Assembly: GCF_001519065.1 (NCBI RefSeq)
Contig: NZ_KQ954251.1
Location: forward strand, 434,001 to 498,000
DNA: 64,000 bases
From: Novosphingobium sp. FSW06-99
GTDB lineage: Bacteria > Pseudomonadota > Alphaproteobacteria > Sphingomonadales > Sphingomonadaceae
Direction of reading: 5' to 3'
The position numbers and the translations under genes are program-made. Each line of letters starts with the position of its first letter. The first letter of the stretch is position 1. Under the pieces are notes generated by a model. The model did no database searches. It had not been told where the DNA came from and saw only the letters and a list, made by a program, of their open reading frames with translations. Shown one piece after another: positions 1 to 8,827 of this stretch.

Positions 1-54
1 GTCGCACTTGGCAGCCCCGCCGTCGTACGCCATGCGGACGGGCGTGAGTCGTGA
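1..54 (+). CDS. C-terminal end of an upstream protein (partial)
   Basis: Frame 1 is open from the window edge and ends in TGA at 52-54, giving a 17-residue tail that begins VALGSPAVV. The stop overlaps the GTG start of the next gene in a GTGA arrangement, typical of translational coupling, so the missing gene is probably in one operon with the MFS transporter. The tail is too short to assign a function. Confidence 0.55.
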   Translation, partial: VALGSPAVVRHADGRES

Positions 55-1334
55 CCCCATTTCAAATCGTGCCCGCCGTGGCTGAGCCGGCGCCGATTGC
101 GCACCCGCTGGCGATCCCTGCCTATCGCTGGTTCTGGCTGGCGCGCATTCTGGCGGTGCTCGGGCAATCCAATTTTGTCGTGGTGCTTGGCTGGGCGGTC
201 TATGACGCGGCGCGGGTGTCGCTCGATATGCGCGCGGCCTCGTTGCGGATCGGTTTGATCGGGCTGGTCCAGTTTCTGCCGGTGCTGCTGCTCAATCCGG
301 CGGCCGGACTGGCGGCGGACCGGTTCGACCGTCGGTTGGTGGTTCGGCTGTCGCTGGCCGGGCAATTGCTAAGCGTGGCGGTGTTGTTTGCCGTGGCGGT
401 GGCAGGGGCGCATGGCCCGGCGCTGTTCTATCTTGCGGCGGCGGCGTTTGCTGCCAGTCGTGCGTTCTATATGCCTGCCACCAACGCCCTGGGCCCCGCG
501 CTGGTGCCGATCGAGGTGCTGCCGCGCGCCATCGCGGTCAGCGCAGTGGGCGGGCGGATCGGCGGGATCATGGGCCCGGTGATCGGCGGCTATGCCTATG
601 GATTGGGCGGGGTTTGGGCGTTTGGCCTGACCGGCGCGCTGATCGTGCTATCGCTGGCGGCGCAGATGATGGTGCCCCAACCCTTGCGCGCGGTCGCGCG
701 GGCCGATGGCCATCCGATCAAGCGCATTGTCGAAGGGCTGGCCTATGTCGCGCGCACGCGGATGCTGCTCGGCGCGATCAGCCTCGATCTGTTTGCCGTG
801 CTGTTCGGCGGGGCCACCGCGCTGTTGCCCGCCTATGCCCGCGACATCCTGCACGTCGGACCGGGCGGACTGGGCCTGTTGCGTTCGGCCACGTCGGTCG
901 GCGCGGTCAGCACGGCGCTGTGGCTGTCGGCACGACCGATCAGCGAAGGGATCGGGCCGAAAATGCTGGGCGCGGTCGGACTGTTTGGCGTGGCGACGGT
1001 GGTGTTCGGGCTGTCATCGTCGCTTTGGCTGTCGCTGGCGATGCTGGCCGCACTGGGCGCGGCGGACATGATTTCGGTCTATGTGCGCCAGACGCTGGTG
1101 CAAGTGGTCACGCCCGATGCCATGCGCGGCCGGGTGGGCGCGACATCGAGCCTGTTCATCACCGCGTCCAACGAACTGGGCGAAATGGAATCGGGGCTGG
1201 TCGCGGCGATGATCGGCCCGGTCGGCTCGGTGGTGTTCGGCGGGGTGATGGCCGTGGCGATCGCGGGGGCCTGGGGCTGGATCTTTCCCGAATTGCGCCG
1301 GGTGCGCCGGTTCGAGGATGCCGACGGGGCTTGA
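51..1334 (+). CDS. MFS transporter, DHA3/EntS-like exporter
   Basis: A 427-residue polytopic inner-membrane protein starting with GTG, four bases inside the previous gene. About twelve hydrophobic segments are visible. The MFS loop motif between TM2 and TM3 appears as GLAADRFDRR near residues 85-94. The overall pattern (YRWFWLAR at the start of TM1, NALGPALVP after TM4) resembles the DHA3 branch, which includes the enterobactin exporter EntS and many uncharacterised drug or metabolite exporters. The substrate cannot be read from sequence. Proton-driven export is the family expectation; siderophore export would be an over-reading because no siderophore genes are visible. Confidence 0.85.
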   Translation: MTPFQIVPAVAEPAPIAHPLAIPAYRWFWLARILAVLGQSNFVVVLGWAVYDAARVSLDMRAASLRIGLIGLVQFLPVLLLNPAAGLAADRFDRRLVVRLSLAGQLLSVAVLFAVAVAGAHGPALFYLAAAAFAASRAFYMPATNALGPALVPIEVLPRAIAVSAVGGRIGGIMGPVIGGYAYGLGGVWAFGLTGALIVLSLAAQMMVPQPLRAVARADGHPIKRIVEGLAYVARTRMLLGAISLDLFAVLFGGATALLPAYARDILHVGPGGLGLLRSATSVGAVSTALWLSARPISEGIGPKMLGAVGLFGVATVVFGLSSSLWLSLAMLAALGAADMISVYVRQTLVQVVTPDAMRGRVGATSSLFITASNELGEMESGLVAAMIGPVGSVVFGGVMAVAIAGAWGWIFPELRRVRRFEDADGA

Positions 1335-1380
1335 CCGCGCGCCCGCTTGCGCGTTGTGATGCGCGCGAGGGGGATCGACC

Positions 1381-2283
1381 ATGGCGCAAAGCTGGGTACC
1401 AGATGCAGGCAGCGGGATCGCGATCGAGACGATCGAGGCCGGGGGACTGCCGTTTGAAGTGGCCACGGCCGGCAGCGGCGATCACCTTGCGCTGTGCCTG
1501 CACGGATTTCCCGAACTGCATTATTCGTGGCGGCACCAGATCCCGCTGTTGGCGGAGATGGGCTATCGCGTGTGGGCGCCCAATTTGCGCGGCTATGGCG
1601 CGTCATACCGCCCGGCCCGCATTGCCGATTATCGGGTTGGTCATCTGCTGGGCGATGTCGCCGCGCTGATCGATGCCAGCAGGGCCAAGCGGGTAACATT
1701 GATCGCGCACGACTGGGGCGGCGCGCTGGCCTGGTATTTCGCCATCCGGCACCTGCGCCCGATCGAACGGCTGGTGGTGATGAACCTGCCCCACCCCGCG
1801 TGCCTGAACGCGGCGCTGCGGCACTGGCCGCAGCGGCGGCGCAGTTGGTATATGGCGTTTTTCCAGGTGCCATGGCTGCCCGAACGCGCGTTGTTGCGCA
1901 ACCATGCAGCAGGGTTGCGGCGGGCGTTTCGCGGCATGGCGATCGACAAGGCGCGCTTTCCCGATGCGGTGCTCGATGTCTATGCCACCGCCGCCGCACA
2001 GCCCGGTGCGATGACCGCGATGATCAACTGGTATCGTGCGGCGTTTCGCCACAGCGCCGACATGGCGGTGGGATCTGGCCGGGTGGATGTCCCCACGTTG
2101 CAGATCTGGGGCGAGGCCGACACCGCGCTCGGGCTGGAAACGCTCGATGGCACCGACCGCTATGTCGTCGATCTGACCCAGCGTCGCTTGCCCGGCGTAT
2201 CGCACTGGGTGCAACAGGAAGCGCCCGAGGCGGTTAACGCCATCCTGGCCGCATGGCTGCCGCGCGGCGATATTGCCGCTTGA
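1381..2283 (+). CDS. Alpha/beta hydrolase, epoxide hydrolase/dehalogenase-like
   Basis: A 300-residue cytoplasmic alpha/beta-hydrolase preceded by a clear GAGGGGGA ribosome site. The oxyanion motif HGFPE is near residue 40. The nucleophile elbow is HDWGG near residue 109, with Asp as nucleophile, as in epoxide hydrolases and haloalkane dehalogenases rather than the Ser of esterases. The C-terminal SHWVQQEAPE (about 278-287) supplies the catalytic His. A cap region with WY/FFQVPW-type residues lies between. Soluble epoxide hydrolase is the best reading; the substrate is unknown. A MerR regulator gene follows 57 bp downstream on the same strand and could sense the substrate of this enzyme. Confidence 0.8.
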   Translation: MAQSWVPDAGSGIAIETIEAGGLPFEVATAGSGDHLALCLHGFPELHYSWRHQIPLLAEMGYRVWAPNLRGYGASYRPARIADYRVGHLLGDVAALIDASRAKRVTLIAHDWGGALAWYFAIRHLRPIERLVVMNLPHPACLNAALRHWPQRRRSWYMAFFQVPWLPERALLRNHAAGLRRAFRGMAIDKARFPDAVLDVYATAAAQPGAMTAMINWYRAAFRHSADMAVGSGRVDVPTLQIWGEADTALGLETLDGTDRYVVDLTQRRLPGVSHWVQQEAPEAVNAILAAWLPRGDIAA

Positions 2284-2340
2284 TCCCGATCGATTTTTCT
2301 GGTCCGTTTCGGTGGATATCGCGAGCGGGGAACCACGCCT

Positions 2341-2772
2341 TTGGCAACGCAGGAACGCCAGGACGCTGTGCACGACGGGCCGACCGGCATCAACGATGCC
2401 GCCGCCCAACTCGGGGTCACGCACCGCGCCTTGCGGTTTTATGAAGACAAGGGCCTGATCGAACCGGCGCGCATGGGCAATGCGCGCATTTATTCGCGCC
2501 GCGACATTGCGCGCATGCAATTGATCCTGCGCGGCAAGCGGCTGGGGTTTTCGCTGCGCGAGATCAAGGAATTCCTCGATCTCTACGATGCCGATCCGAC
2601 CCATCTGGAACAGATGCAACATCTGGTGGCGCAGATCCGCACCCGCCTGCGCCAGCTTGAGCGGCAGCGCACCGCTTTGCAGACAACCATCGCCGAGCTG
2701 AATTCGATGGAAGACCAGGCGCGCGAACGCATCGCCCTGCTGAATCAGGCGCGGCGGCGCCCGGCGCGATAG
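2341..2772 (+). CDS. MerR-family transcriptional regulator
   Basis: 143 residues. The N-terminal winged helix-turn-helix is typical of MerR (GINDAAAQLGVTHRALRFYE..., then YSRRDIARM and LGFSLREIKEFL), followed by a long coiled-coil dimerisation helix rich in Leu, Gln and Arg (about 85-135). There is no C-terminal effector domain and no metal-binding cysteine pair, so it is closer to the short LiuR-like MerR proteins than to metal sensors. The start is TTG with GGGGA about 8 bases upstream; a GTG at 2368 is the alternative. The 3' end overlaps the convergent permease gene by 28 bp. It likely controls the upstream hydrolase or itself. Confidence 0.8.
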   Translation: MATQERQDAVHDGPTGINDAAAQLGVTHRALRFYEDKGLIEPARMGNARIYSRRDIARMQLILRGKRLGFSLREIKEFLDLYDADPTHLEQMQHLVAQIRTRLRQLERQRTALQTTIAELNSMEDQARERIALLNQARRRPAR

Positions 2773-4127
2773 ACTGCCGCGCCTGCACCTAGCAGGATCG
2801 CGGTGAGCACGACGATCTTGGCCAGCGCCAGCGGCTTGTTGGCTTCGTCAGCGGCGGGCAGCGCCGCCAGCACCAGCGCGACCAGCGTGGTGATCAGTCC
2901 GACCAGCGCGAGACCGATCGACGTCGTGCGCCCGCCGGGCAGGCGCGTCACGCCAATGGCGGCGCTGGCGCTGCCATTGATCCGCAGCACCGCCAGAAAC
3001 ACCCCTGCAAACGGCAGGAACGCGGCGATGATGCCCATGCTGACCAGCACTTCATAGGCACCCTGCACCCCGGTGCCCGCCTGCCCCAGCACGCAAAACA
3101 GCGCACCCAGCCCGCCTTGCAGCAACAGCGCCACCCACGGCGTGCCCCAGCGCGGATGGACCTTGGCAAATACCGGCGGCAACATGTGATCGATCCCCAC
3201 GGCAAACGGCAGGCGCGCGCACCCCGACAGATAACCGCTCGCCGCGCCCAGATTGCCTACCGTGATCAGCAGCGCGACCACCCAGGCCAGCCAGCCCATG
3301 CCGATGTGCTGCGCCGCGATCGACCCCGCCTGCACCAGCCCCTGCAACGGATTGACGGCATGGGCGGGCATGATCACCAGCACCGCGATCGTGCCCAACA
3401 GATAGACCGGCAGCACCACCATCCCCGCCAGCGGCAGCGCGCGCGGAATGGTGCGACGCGGATCACGGATTTCCCCGCTCATGAAGCTGGCCGCCTCGGG
3501 CCCCGACAGCGCAAAGGCCAGACCCGACAGGATGATGATATGCGACAGGTCGAACGCGGGACGTGCCGAGGCGGCATCGAACCGCGTGACGCTGCCAAAG
3601 CGGTGATAGCTGAACGCCGCCAGCATGACGATGATCAGCGTCGGCAGCCACATCCCCACCGCGCCCATGCCGTGCAGCCACTTGGCCCATTTCAATCCGA
3701 CGATGTTGATCGCGGTGATCGCCGCCAGCGCGATTAGCGCAAACGACATGAACCACGTGGTCGATCCCGACCATGTCTGCATCCGCGCGCCGCCCAGAAA
3801 CAACGCATTTCCCGCATCGAAATAGAACACCGAGGGGAAATAGGGCAGGTTCGATGTCCAGTAGCTCCACCCCGCCATGAACCCGGCGAACGGGCCGAAG
3901 GTTTCGCGGATCCATACATAGAGCCCGCCTTCCTGCGGATAGCGCGAAGACAATTCGATCACTGCGGCGACCAGCGGAATGTAGAACCCCGCAAACGCCA
4001 GTGCCCAGTACCACAGCGCCGATGGCCCCAGCGTTGCCGCCGAGGCGATCCAGCGCAGCGAAATGCCGGTGACGATATAGAACAGTGCCAGATCGGCCAC
4101 CCCCATGACGCGGGGTGGCCGATCCAT
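2745..4127 (-). CDS. APC-superfamily amino acid/amine permease
   Basis: An inner-membrane permease of about 460 residues with around twelve membrane segments. The first helix contains the unwound FYIVTGISLRW-type region, and RYPQEGGLYVWIRETFGPFAGF (split by the membrane pattern) is the classic APC TM2-loop-TM3 signature. It belongs to the amino acid-polyamine-organocation superfamily; the substrate is not evident. The chosen ATG starts MDRPPRVMGVADL. In-frame GTG codons at 4148 (making a GTGA overlap with the cytochrome b561 stop) and 4160 are alternatives. The upstream cytochrome gene on the same strand is transcriptionally linked. The 3' end runs 28 bp into the MerR gene from the opposite side. 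Confidence 0.8.
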   Translation of the reverse strand: MDRPPRVMGVADLALFYIVTGISLRWIASAATLGPSALWYWALAFAGFYIPLVAAVIELSSRYPQEGGLYVWIRETFGPFAGFMAGWSYWTSNLPYFPSVFYFDAGNALFLGGARMQTWSGSTTWFMSFALIALAAITAINIVGLKWAKWLHGMGAVGMWLPTLIIVMLAAFSYHRFGSVTRFDAASARPAFDLSHIIILSGLAFALSGPEAASFMSGEIRDPRRTIPRALPLAGMVVLPVYLLGTIAVLVIMPAHAVNPLQGLVQAGSIAAQHIGMGWLAWVVALLITVGNLGAASGYLSGCARLPFAVGIDHMLPPVFAKVHPRWGTPWVALLLQGGLGALFCVLGQAGTGVQGAYEVLVSMGIIAAFLPFAGVFLAVLRINGSASAAIGVTRLPGGRTTSIGLALVGLITTLVALVLAALPAADEANKPLALAKIVVLTAILLGAGAAVYRAGRRRA

Positions 4128-4144
4128 GGCACCGCTCGCAGCGG

Positions 4145-4729
4145 TCACTTGCCGAACCACATCCGCCGGAACTGCGCCTTGCCGTCGATGAACTGGTGCT
4201 TCAGCGCGCCGGCGATATGCAGCGCTACGACGCCGATCAGCAATTTGGCCGACAGGCCGTGCACCGCACCCAACGTATCATGCCACCAGTCCTTGCCCGC
4301 ATCGCTCAGCCCGCCAAACAGCGACAGGCGGAACCACGGCACCACGCCGTACAGCATCATCGGGTGCGAAGCCGCGCCCTTCCATGCCGAATCATGCAGC
4401 CATCCGGCCAGCGGCACCAGCACCATCAGCAGATAGAGAAAATGGTGCGTACCGACCGACAACTTGCGTTCCCACGGCTTCAGGCCGGGTTGCGGCGCCG
4501 GACCGGGATGACCGATTTTCCACAGGATACGCAGCGCGACCAGACCGATCACGGTAATCCCGATCGATTTGTGCAGATCGATGGTCTGGCGCAGCAGCGG
4601 CGAATGCGACGCCTCCAGATCGTCGAAGCCGAGCCCGACCCACAAGTTGTAGATGATACCAATGGCCACCAGCCAGTGCAGGATGACGGCAACCGTGCTG
4701 TAGCGTTCGAGCAAAGGTCTTTCGGGCAT
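4145..4729 (-). CDS. Cytochrome b561 family protein
   Basis: About 194 residues with four membrane helices and the His pattern of prokaryotic b561: VILHWLVA in TM1, DLHKSIGI at TM2, THHFLY in TM3 and VALHIAGALKHQF in TM4. These bind two b hemes and mediate ubiquinone-linked electron transfer, in some relatives superoxide oxidation. The start at 4729 has GGAGA about 10 bases upstream; the ATG at 4738 lies directly on that site and is less likely. It sits upstream of, and probably in one transcript with, the APC permease, an unusual partner with no clear functional link. Confidence 0.82.
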   Translation of the reverse strand: MPERPLLERYSTVAVILHWLVAIGIIYNLWVGLGFDDLEASHSPLLRQTIDLHKSIGITVIGLVALRILWKIGHPGPAPQPGLKPWERKLSVGTHHFLYLLMVLVPLAGWLHDSAWKGAASHPMMLYGVVPWFRLSLFGGLSDAGKDWWHDTLGAVHGLSAKLLIGVVALHIAGALKHQFIDGKAQFRRMWFGK

Positions 4730-4833
4730 TTGCAACATTCTCCACCAATTCCAGTGTCAAGATCGGGCAAAACCTGCCATGGCGCGTGCCGCCCGTAAGC
4801 TCCGGTTCATCCCAGATTGGACAAGTTTCAGCA

Positions 4834-6309
4834 ATGAGCATTCTCGACCCCGGCTTTCGCGCCCTGTCGCCCCGGCTGTCGCCGCGTCCGGTGCCCTGGA
4901 TGGGGATCGTGCTTGGCTGGGCCGGACCGGTGCTGCTGGTGATCCTGCTGTGGCAAAGCCTGATCCGTTCCAGCCTGTTCGGCTGGTCGGTGGGGCTGGC
5001 CTATATCGGCTATGACACATTCCTGCTGGCATTCACCGCCGTGCAGTTGTGGCCGCTGCGCCAGTCGATGCGCGCCACCCCGCCGCCATCCGCGCAGACC
5101 TCTTATGCCCGGCTTGGCGCGATCGTTGCTGCACACAACGAGGCACCGTCGCTGCAGATCACCATCGATACGCTGGCGGGCCAGGATCTGCCGCCCGAAG
5201 TGATCCTGCTGGCCGACGACGGATCGACGGATGACAGCGCGCAAGTGCTGCGCGTGGCCTATGGCCTGGAACAGCCCGCGATCGGCCAGATGAGCGCACC
5301 CTCGCCGGTGTTGCCCGCCCTGCGCTGGCTGCGCCTGCCGCACGGCGGCAAGGCGCGCGCGCTCAACGCGGCTATCCCGCAGCTTGATACCGAACTGTTG
5401 CTGACGGTCGATGCCGATACCCTGCTGGCGCCCGGTGCGCTGCGCGCAATGCGTGATGCCTTTGCGGCAGAGCCCGAACTGGTCGCCGCGACCGGGGTGC
5501 TGGTGCCAATCTGCGGCACGCGGCCGGTGGAGCGCCTGTTCCAGTGGTTTCAACGCTATGAATATGTGCGCAATTTCCTGTCGCGCTTTGCGTGGATGCA
5601 ACAAGACGGCCTGTTGCTGATTTCGGGCGCATTTGCGGGGTTCCGGCGCCAGGCGGTGATCACGGTCGGCGGGTTCGATGCCGATTGCATGGTGGAAGAT
5701 TACGAACTGATCCACCGCATGCATCGCCATGCCCACGAAACCGGCATCGACTGGCGCGTGCGCGTGGTCGGCCGCGCGATTGCCAGCACCGATGCACCGG
5801 CCAGCCCGATGGCGTTCATGCGCCAGCGCCGCCGCTGGTTCGGCGGGTTTTTGCAAACCCAGCACTGGAACCGCGACATGGTCGGCAATCCGGCGTTCGG
5901 CACGCTTGGTACGCGCATGCTGGTGGTCAAGGCGCTCGACACTGCGCAGCCGATCTTTGGCCTGGTCGCGTTCGGCATTCTGGTGTCGCTGCTGGTGCGC
6001 GGCCACTTGCCGCTGGTCGGTGCGATCGCGGCCGTGATGCTGGGCAAAGTGGCGATCGACCTGACGTTTCACTTGTGGTCGATCGCGCTCTATCGCCGGT
6101 GGACCGGGCAAGGCGACGGGCTGGGCCTCGGCCCCGCCCTGGTCGCTTCGTTCTTCGAACCGTTCACGTTCCAGTTGCTGCGCCATGCCGGTGCGTGCTG
6201 GGGGTGGATCGCGTTCCTGTCGGGCGGCGGCGGCTGGGGCAAACAGCGTCGCACCGCGCTGGGCGATGCGAGTGTGGTGGCGCGATCGGCGGAAACCGTC
6301 GGATCGTAA
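4834..6309 (+). CDS. Family-2 membrane glycosyltransferase (cellulose-synthase-like)
   Basis: 491 residues. Two N-terminal membrane helices (about 20-75) precede a GT2 catalytic domain carrying LADDGSTDDS, the DXD-type TVDADT and the acceptor/product-binding QRRRW motif near residue 330. Three or more membrane helices follow. This is the architecture of processive beta-glycosyltransferases and NodC/BcsA-like enzymes that polymerise sugar from nucleotide-sugar donors while exporting it. No PilZ domain and no bcsB-like partner are visible. The ATG at 4834 is preferred because it gives the normal N-terminus; an in-frame GTG lies at 4786. The next gene encodes a lipid-desaturase-like protein 83 bp away on the same strand, so a surface glycolipid product is possible but unproven. 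Confidence 0.82.
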   Translation: MSILDPGFRALSPRLSPRPVPWMGIVLGWAGPVLLVILLWQSLIRSSLFGWSVGLAYIGYDTFLLAFTAVQLWPLRQSMRATPPPSAQTSYARLGAIVAAHNEAPSLQITIDTLAGQDLPPEVILLADDGSTDDSAQVLRVAYGLEQPAIGQMSAPSPVLPALRWLRLPHGGKARALNAAIPQLDTELLLTVDADTLLAPGALRAMRDAFAAEPELVAATGVLVPICGTRPVERLFQWFQRYEYVRNFLSRFAWMQQDGLLLISGAFAGFRRQAVITVGGFDADCMVEDYELIHRMHRHAHETGIDWRVRVVGRAIASTDAPASPMAFMRQRRRWFGGFLQTQHWNRDMVGNPAFGTLGTRMLVVKALDTAQPIFGLVAFGILVSLLVRGHLPLVGAIAAVMLGKVAIDLTFHLWSIALYRRWTGQGDGLGLGPALVASFFEPFTFQLLRHAGACWGWIAFLSGGGGWGKQRRTALGDASVVARSAETVGS

Positions 6310-6392
6310 TCCAACCGCTTTGGTGCTTCCAGCGATTGGCAGGACGACACGCACTGTTAGGCTGATCGGCGTCTGACCGGAGCCCTTGCCGC

Positions 6393-7100
6393 GTGCCTGT
6401 CCGAGTGCTCGTTCTCGCGCTGTTTTCAGCAAGCCTTGCGCTCAATGCCGCGCTGCTGGCGGTGCGGTTTGACTGGCTGTGCCTGCCCGCCCTGCTGGCC
6501 GGATGGTATCTGGCCGATCTGGCGTCGGGCATGGTGCACATGCTGCTCGATTATCACCCCTGCCCGCCCGGCCTGGGGCTGACCGACATCTTCCATTATC
6601 GGGGCAGCCGCGAAAGTGCCGAATACCTGGCGTTGCGCGCCGATCGCATCGCGCGCCTGTCGGCATTTCAACGCGTGGTCTATGACTTCAAGACGCACCA
6701 CCCGCGCCCCGATGCGCTGGGGCGCCGGTCGTTGTGGCAACAAATCGGGGTCACGCTGATCGCGGCGGCCCTGCCCGCCTCGCTCGTGCTCAATGCGCTG
6801 GCGCTGTGGGGTGGCGCACCGGGCTGGCTGATCGCGCTGGGCGTTGCGCTGATAACCGGCAGCGCATTTGCCCAACATTTTCATGGCAGCCTGCACTGCC
6901 CCAAAGTGCCCCGCCCGATCGCCATACTCCGCCGCACGGGTCTGCTGATGAGCCCGGCGGCGCACCAGATCCACCACGACACCCTGCAACGCGATTTCGC
7001 CACCAATTGCGGCTGGTCCAACCCGCTGGTCAATCGCCTGTTCGTCGCCCTGCGTGCGCGGGGCTGGCTGAACGACGCTGGGCTGGAACCCCGGTCCTGA
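6393..7100 (+). CDS. CarF/Kua-family membrane desaturase (plasmanylethanolamine desaturase-like)
   Basis: 235 residues with N-terminal and central hydrophobic helices and the clustered histidines of the Kua/TMEM189/CarF family: GMVHMLLDYHP (about 49-59), DFKTHHPRPDAL (near 98-109), QHFHGSLHCP (near 164-173) and SPAAHQIHHDT followed by NCGWSNPLVN near 188-210. The last block matches the characteristic HxxHH...TxGxxNP signature of this di-iron family. CarF and human PEDS1/TMEM189 make the vinyl-ether bond of plasmalogens under aerobic conditions. Here the activity is inferred from motifs only, and the HWxxD-type first box is diverged. The start is GTG with GGAG 10 bases upstream. It ends 3 bp before the convergent malic enzyme. 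Confidence 0.72.
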   Translation: MPVRVLVLALFSASLALNAALLAVRFDWLCLPALLAGWYLADLASGMVHMLLDYHPCPPGLGLTDIFHYRGSRESAEYLALRADRIARLSAFQRVVYDFKTHHPRPDALGRRSLWQQIGVTLIAAALPASLVLNALALWGGAPGWLIALGVALITGSAFAQHFHGSLHCPKVPRPIAILRRTGLLMSPAAHQIHHDTLQRDFATNCGWSNPLVNRLFVALRARGWLNDAGLEPRS

Positions 7101-7103
7101 AAA

Positions 7104-8735
7104 TCAATCGTAGGCCGGTTCCCACATTTGTGCGGCGATCGCGTCGCGGGTGATCGCTTCGGCGGGGACGCCCGCCACGCCTTCAGCGAGCGCCTGTTGC
7201 GCCACGACGATGGCAATGCGCAGCGCGACTTCGCGCAAGGCGGTGATCGGCGGCAGCAGGCCGGGGCCGCCATCGCCGATTTCGGCGCTCAGTTCGCCCA
7301 GCCGCCGTGCGGCGGCCATGAACATGCCGTCGGTCACGATCTCGGCCTTGGCTGCCAGCGCGCCCAGCCCGACGCCGGGGAACACATAGACATTGTTGAC
7401 TTGCGTCACACCAGGCGTGCCGAACGGGCTGCCAGTGCCGACGATCGCGCGGCCGTCGCTCCAGCGCAAAATGTCAGCCGGGGTCGCTTCGGCGCGCGAA
7501 ACCGGGTTCGACAGCGGAAACACCACCGGTTTTTCGCACAAGCTTGCCATCAGCCGCACCGCGCCTTCGTTGAAGGCATCCTTTTGCCCCGAGGCACCGA
7601 TCAGCACGCTGGGGCGCACTTGTGCGATGGTTTGTTCCAGCCCGATGCGCCCGTTGCCGACGCGGGTCCAGCCCGCCACATCGGCGGGATCGCGCGCCAG
7701 CGCCACTTGCTGCGGGCCCAGGTCAGCCATGTCCGCCACGATCAGCCCGTCGCGGTCGATCGGCCAGATCGTGCGCCGCGCGGTCGCTTCGTCGACACCT
7801 TCGGCCATGATCGCGCGCACCAGCATTTCTGCAATCCCGCTGCCCGCCGCGCCCACACCATAAAGCACCACGCGATGCGCCGACAGCGGCACACCCGTCA
7901 CCCGCACCGCAGCCAGCAATGTGCCGACCGCGGTTGCCGCCGTGCCCTGGATATCGTCGTTGAATGTCAGCAGGCGCTGGCGATAGCGCGCCAGCAGGTC
8001 ATAGGCGTTCTTGCCCGCGAAATCTTCCCATTGCAGCAGCACGCCGGGCCAGCGTTCATCGACCGCGCTGACGAATTCTTCGACAAAGGCGTCGTAATCG
8101 GCGCCGCGCACCCGCGGCGAATGCCAGCCGATATAGAGCGGATCGTTCAGCCGGTTGGGATTGTCGGTGCCGCAATCGAGCAGGATCGGCAGCACTTCGG
8201 CAGGGTGGAACCCGGCACAGGCGGTATAGAGCGCCAGCTTGCCGATCGGGATGCCCATTCCGCCGGCGCCCTGATCGCCCAGCCCCAGAATGCGTTCGCC
8301 ATCGGACACCACGATCACCTTTACCCGGTCGAGCGACGGATCGGCCAGGATCTGGCGGATGCGATGGCGGTTGGGCCACGACAGGAACAGCCCGCGCGGG
8401 CGGCGGAAAATCTGGCTGAAGCGCTGGCAGCCTTCGCCGACGGTGGGGGTATAGACCAGCGGCAGCATGCGCGGCAGATCGCTTTGCACCACCGCATGGA
8501 ACAGCACTTCGTTGGTATCCTGCAATTCGCGCAGGAAGGCATAGCGATGGAAATCCGAATCCATCCCTTCGAGCATCTGCACCCGGCGCTCGATCTGGTC
8601 TTCCAGCTTGAACACGTGCGAGGGCAGCAATCCGTGCAACCCGTATGCGTCGCGTTCTTCCAGCGTGAACGCGGTGCCCCGGTTGGTCAGCGGATCATTG
8701 AGCAGGGCGCGCGCCCCTACGAAATCGGTCGTCAT
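7104..8735 (-). CDS. maeA: NAD-dependent malic enzyme
   Basis: 543 residues, the full size of the MaeA/SfcA-type malic enzyme, which decarboxylates malate to pyruvate with NAD. Visible family features are VYTPTVGEGCQRFS, the conserved GERILGLGDQGAGGMGIPIGK block, the Mg-binding stretch LQWEDFAGKNAYDLL and FNDDIQGTAAT, and the dinucleotide-binding VLYGVGAAGSGIAEM. The ATG at 8735 has AGGAG six bases upstream; a GTG directly before it (8738) is the alternative. It has its own upstream spacer of about 90 bp and is not in an operon. Cytoplasmic enzyme linking the TCA cycle to pyruvate. Confidence 0.95.
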   Translation of the reverse strand: MTTDFVGARALLNDPLTNRGTAFTLEERDAYGLHGLLPSHVFKLEDQIERRVQMLEGMDSDFHRYAFLRELQDTNEVLFHAVVQSDLPRMLPLVYTPTVGEGCQRFSQIFRRPRGLFLSWPNRHRIRQILADPSLDRVKVIVVSDGERILGLGDQGAGGMGIPIGKLALYTACAGFHPAEVLPILLDCGTDNPNRLNDPLYIGWHSPRVRGADYDAFVEEFVSAVDERWPGVLLQWEDFAGKNAYDLLARYRQRLLTFNDDIQGTAATAVGTLLAAVRVTGVPLSAHRVVLYGVGAAGSGIAEMLVRAIMAEGVDEATARRTIWPIDRDGLIVADMADLGPQQVALARDPADVAGWTRVGNGRIGLEQTIAQVRPSVLIGASGQKDAFNEGAVRLMASLCEKPVVFPLSNPVSRAEATPADILRWSDGRAIVGTGSPFGTPGVTQVNNVYVFPGVGLGALAAKAEIVTDGMFMAAARRLGELSAEIGDGGPGLLPPITALREVALRIAIVVAQQALAEGVAGVPAEAITRDAIAAQMWEPAYD

Positions 8736-8827
8736 CACTTGCTCCTGCCCGCCCTTGCCGCAATCGCGCTATGCCCATGCGGTTTCATCCGCAAGACAGT
8801 TCACGCTAATCGACGAAGGTAGATCGT

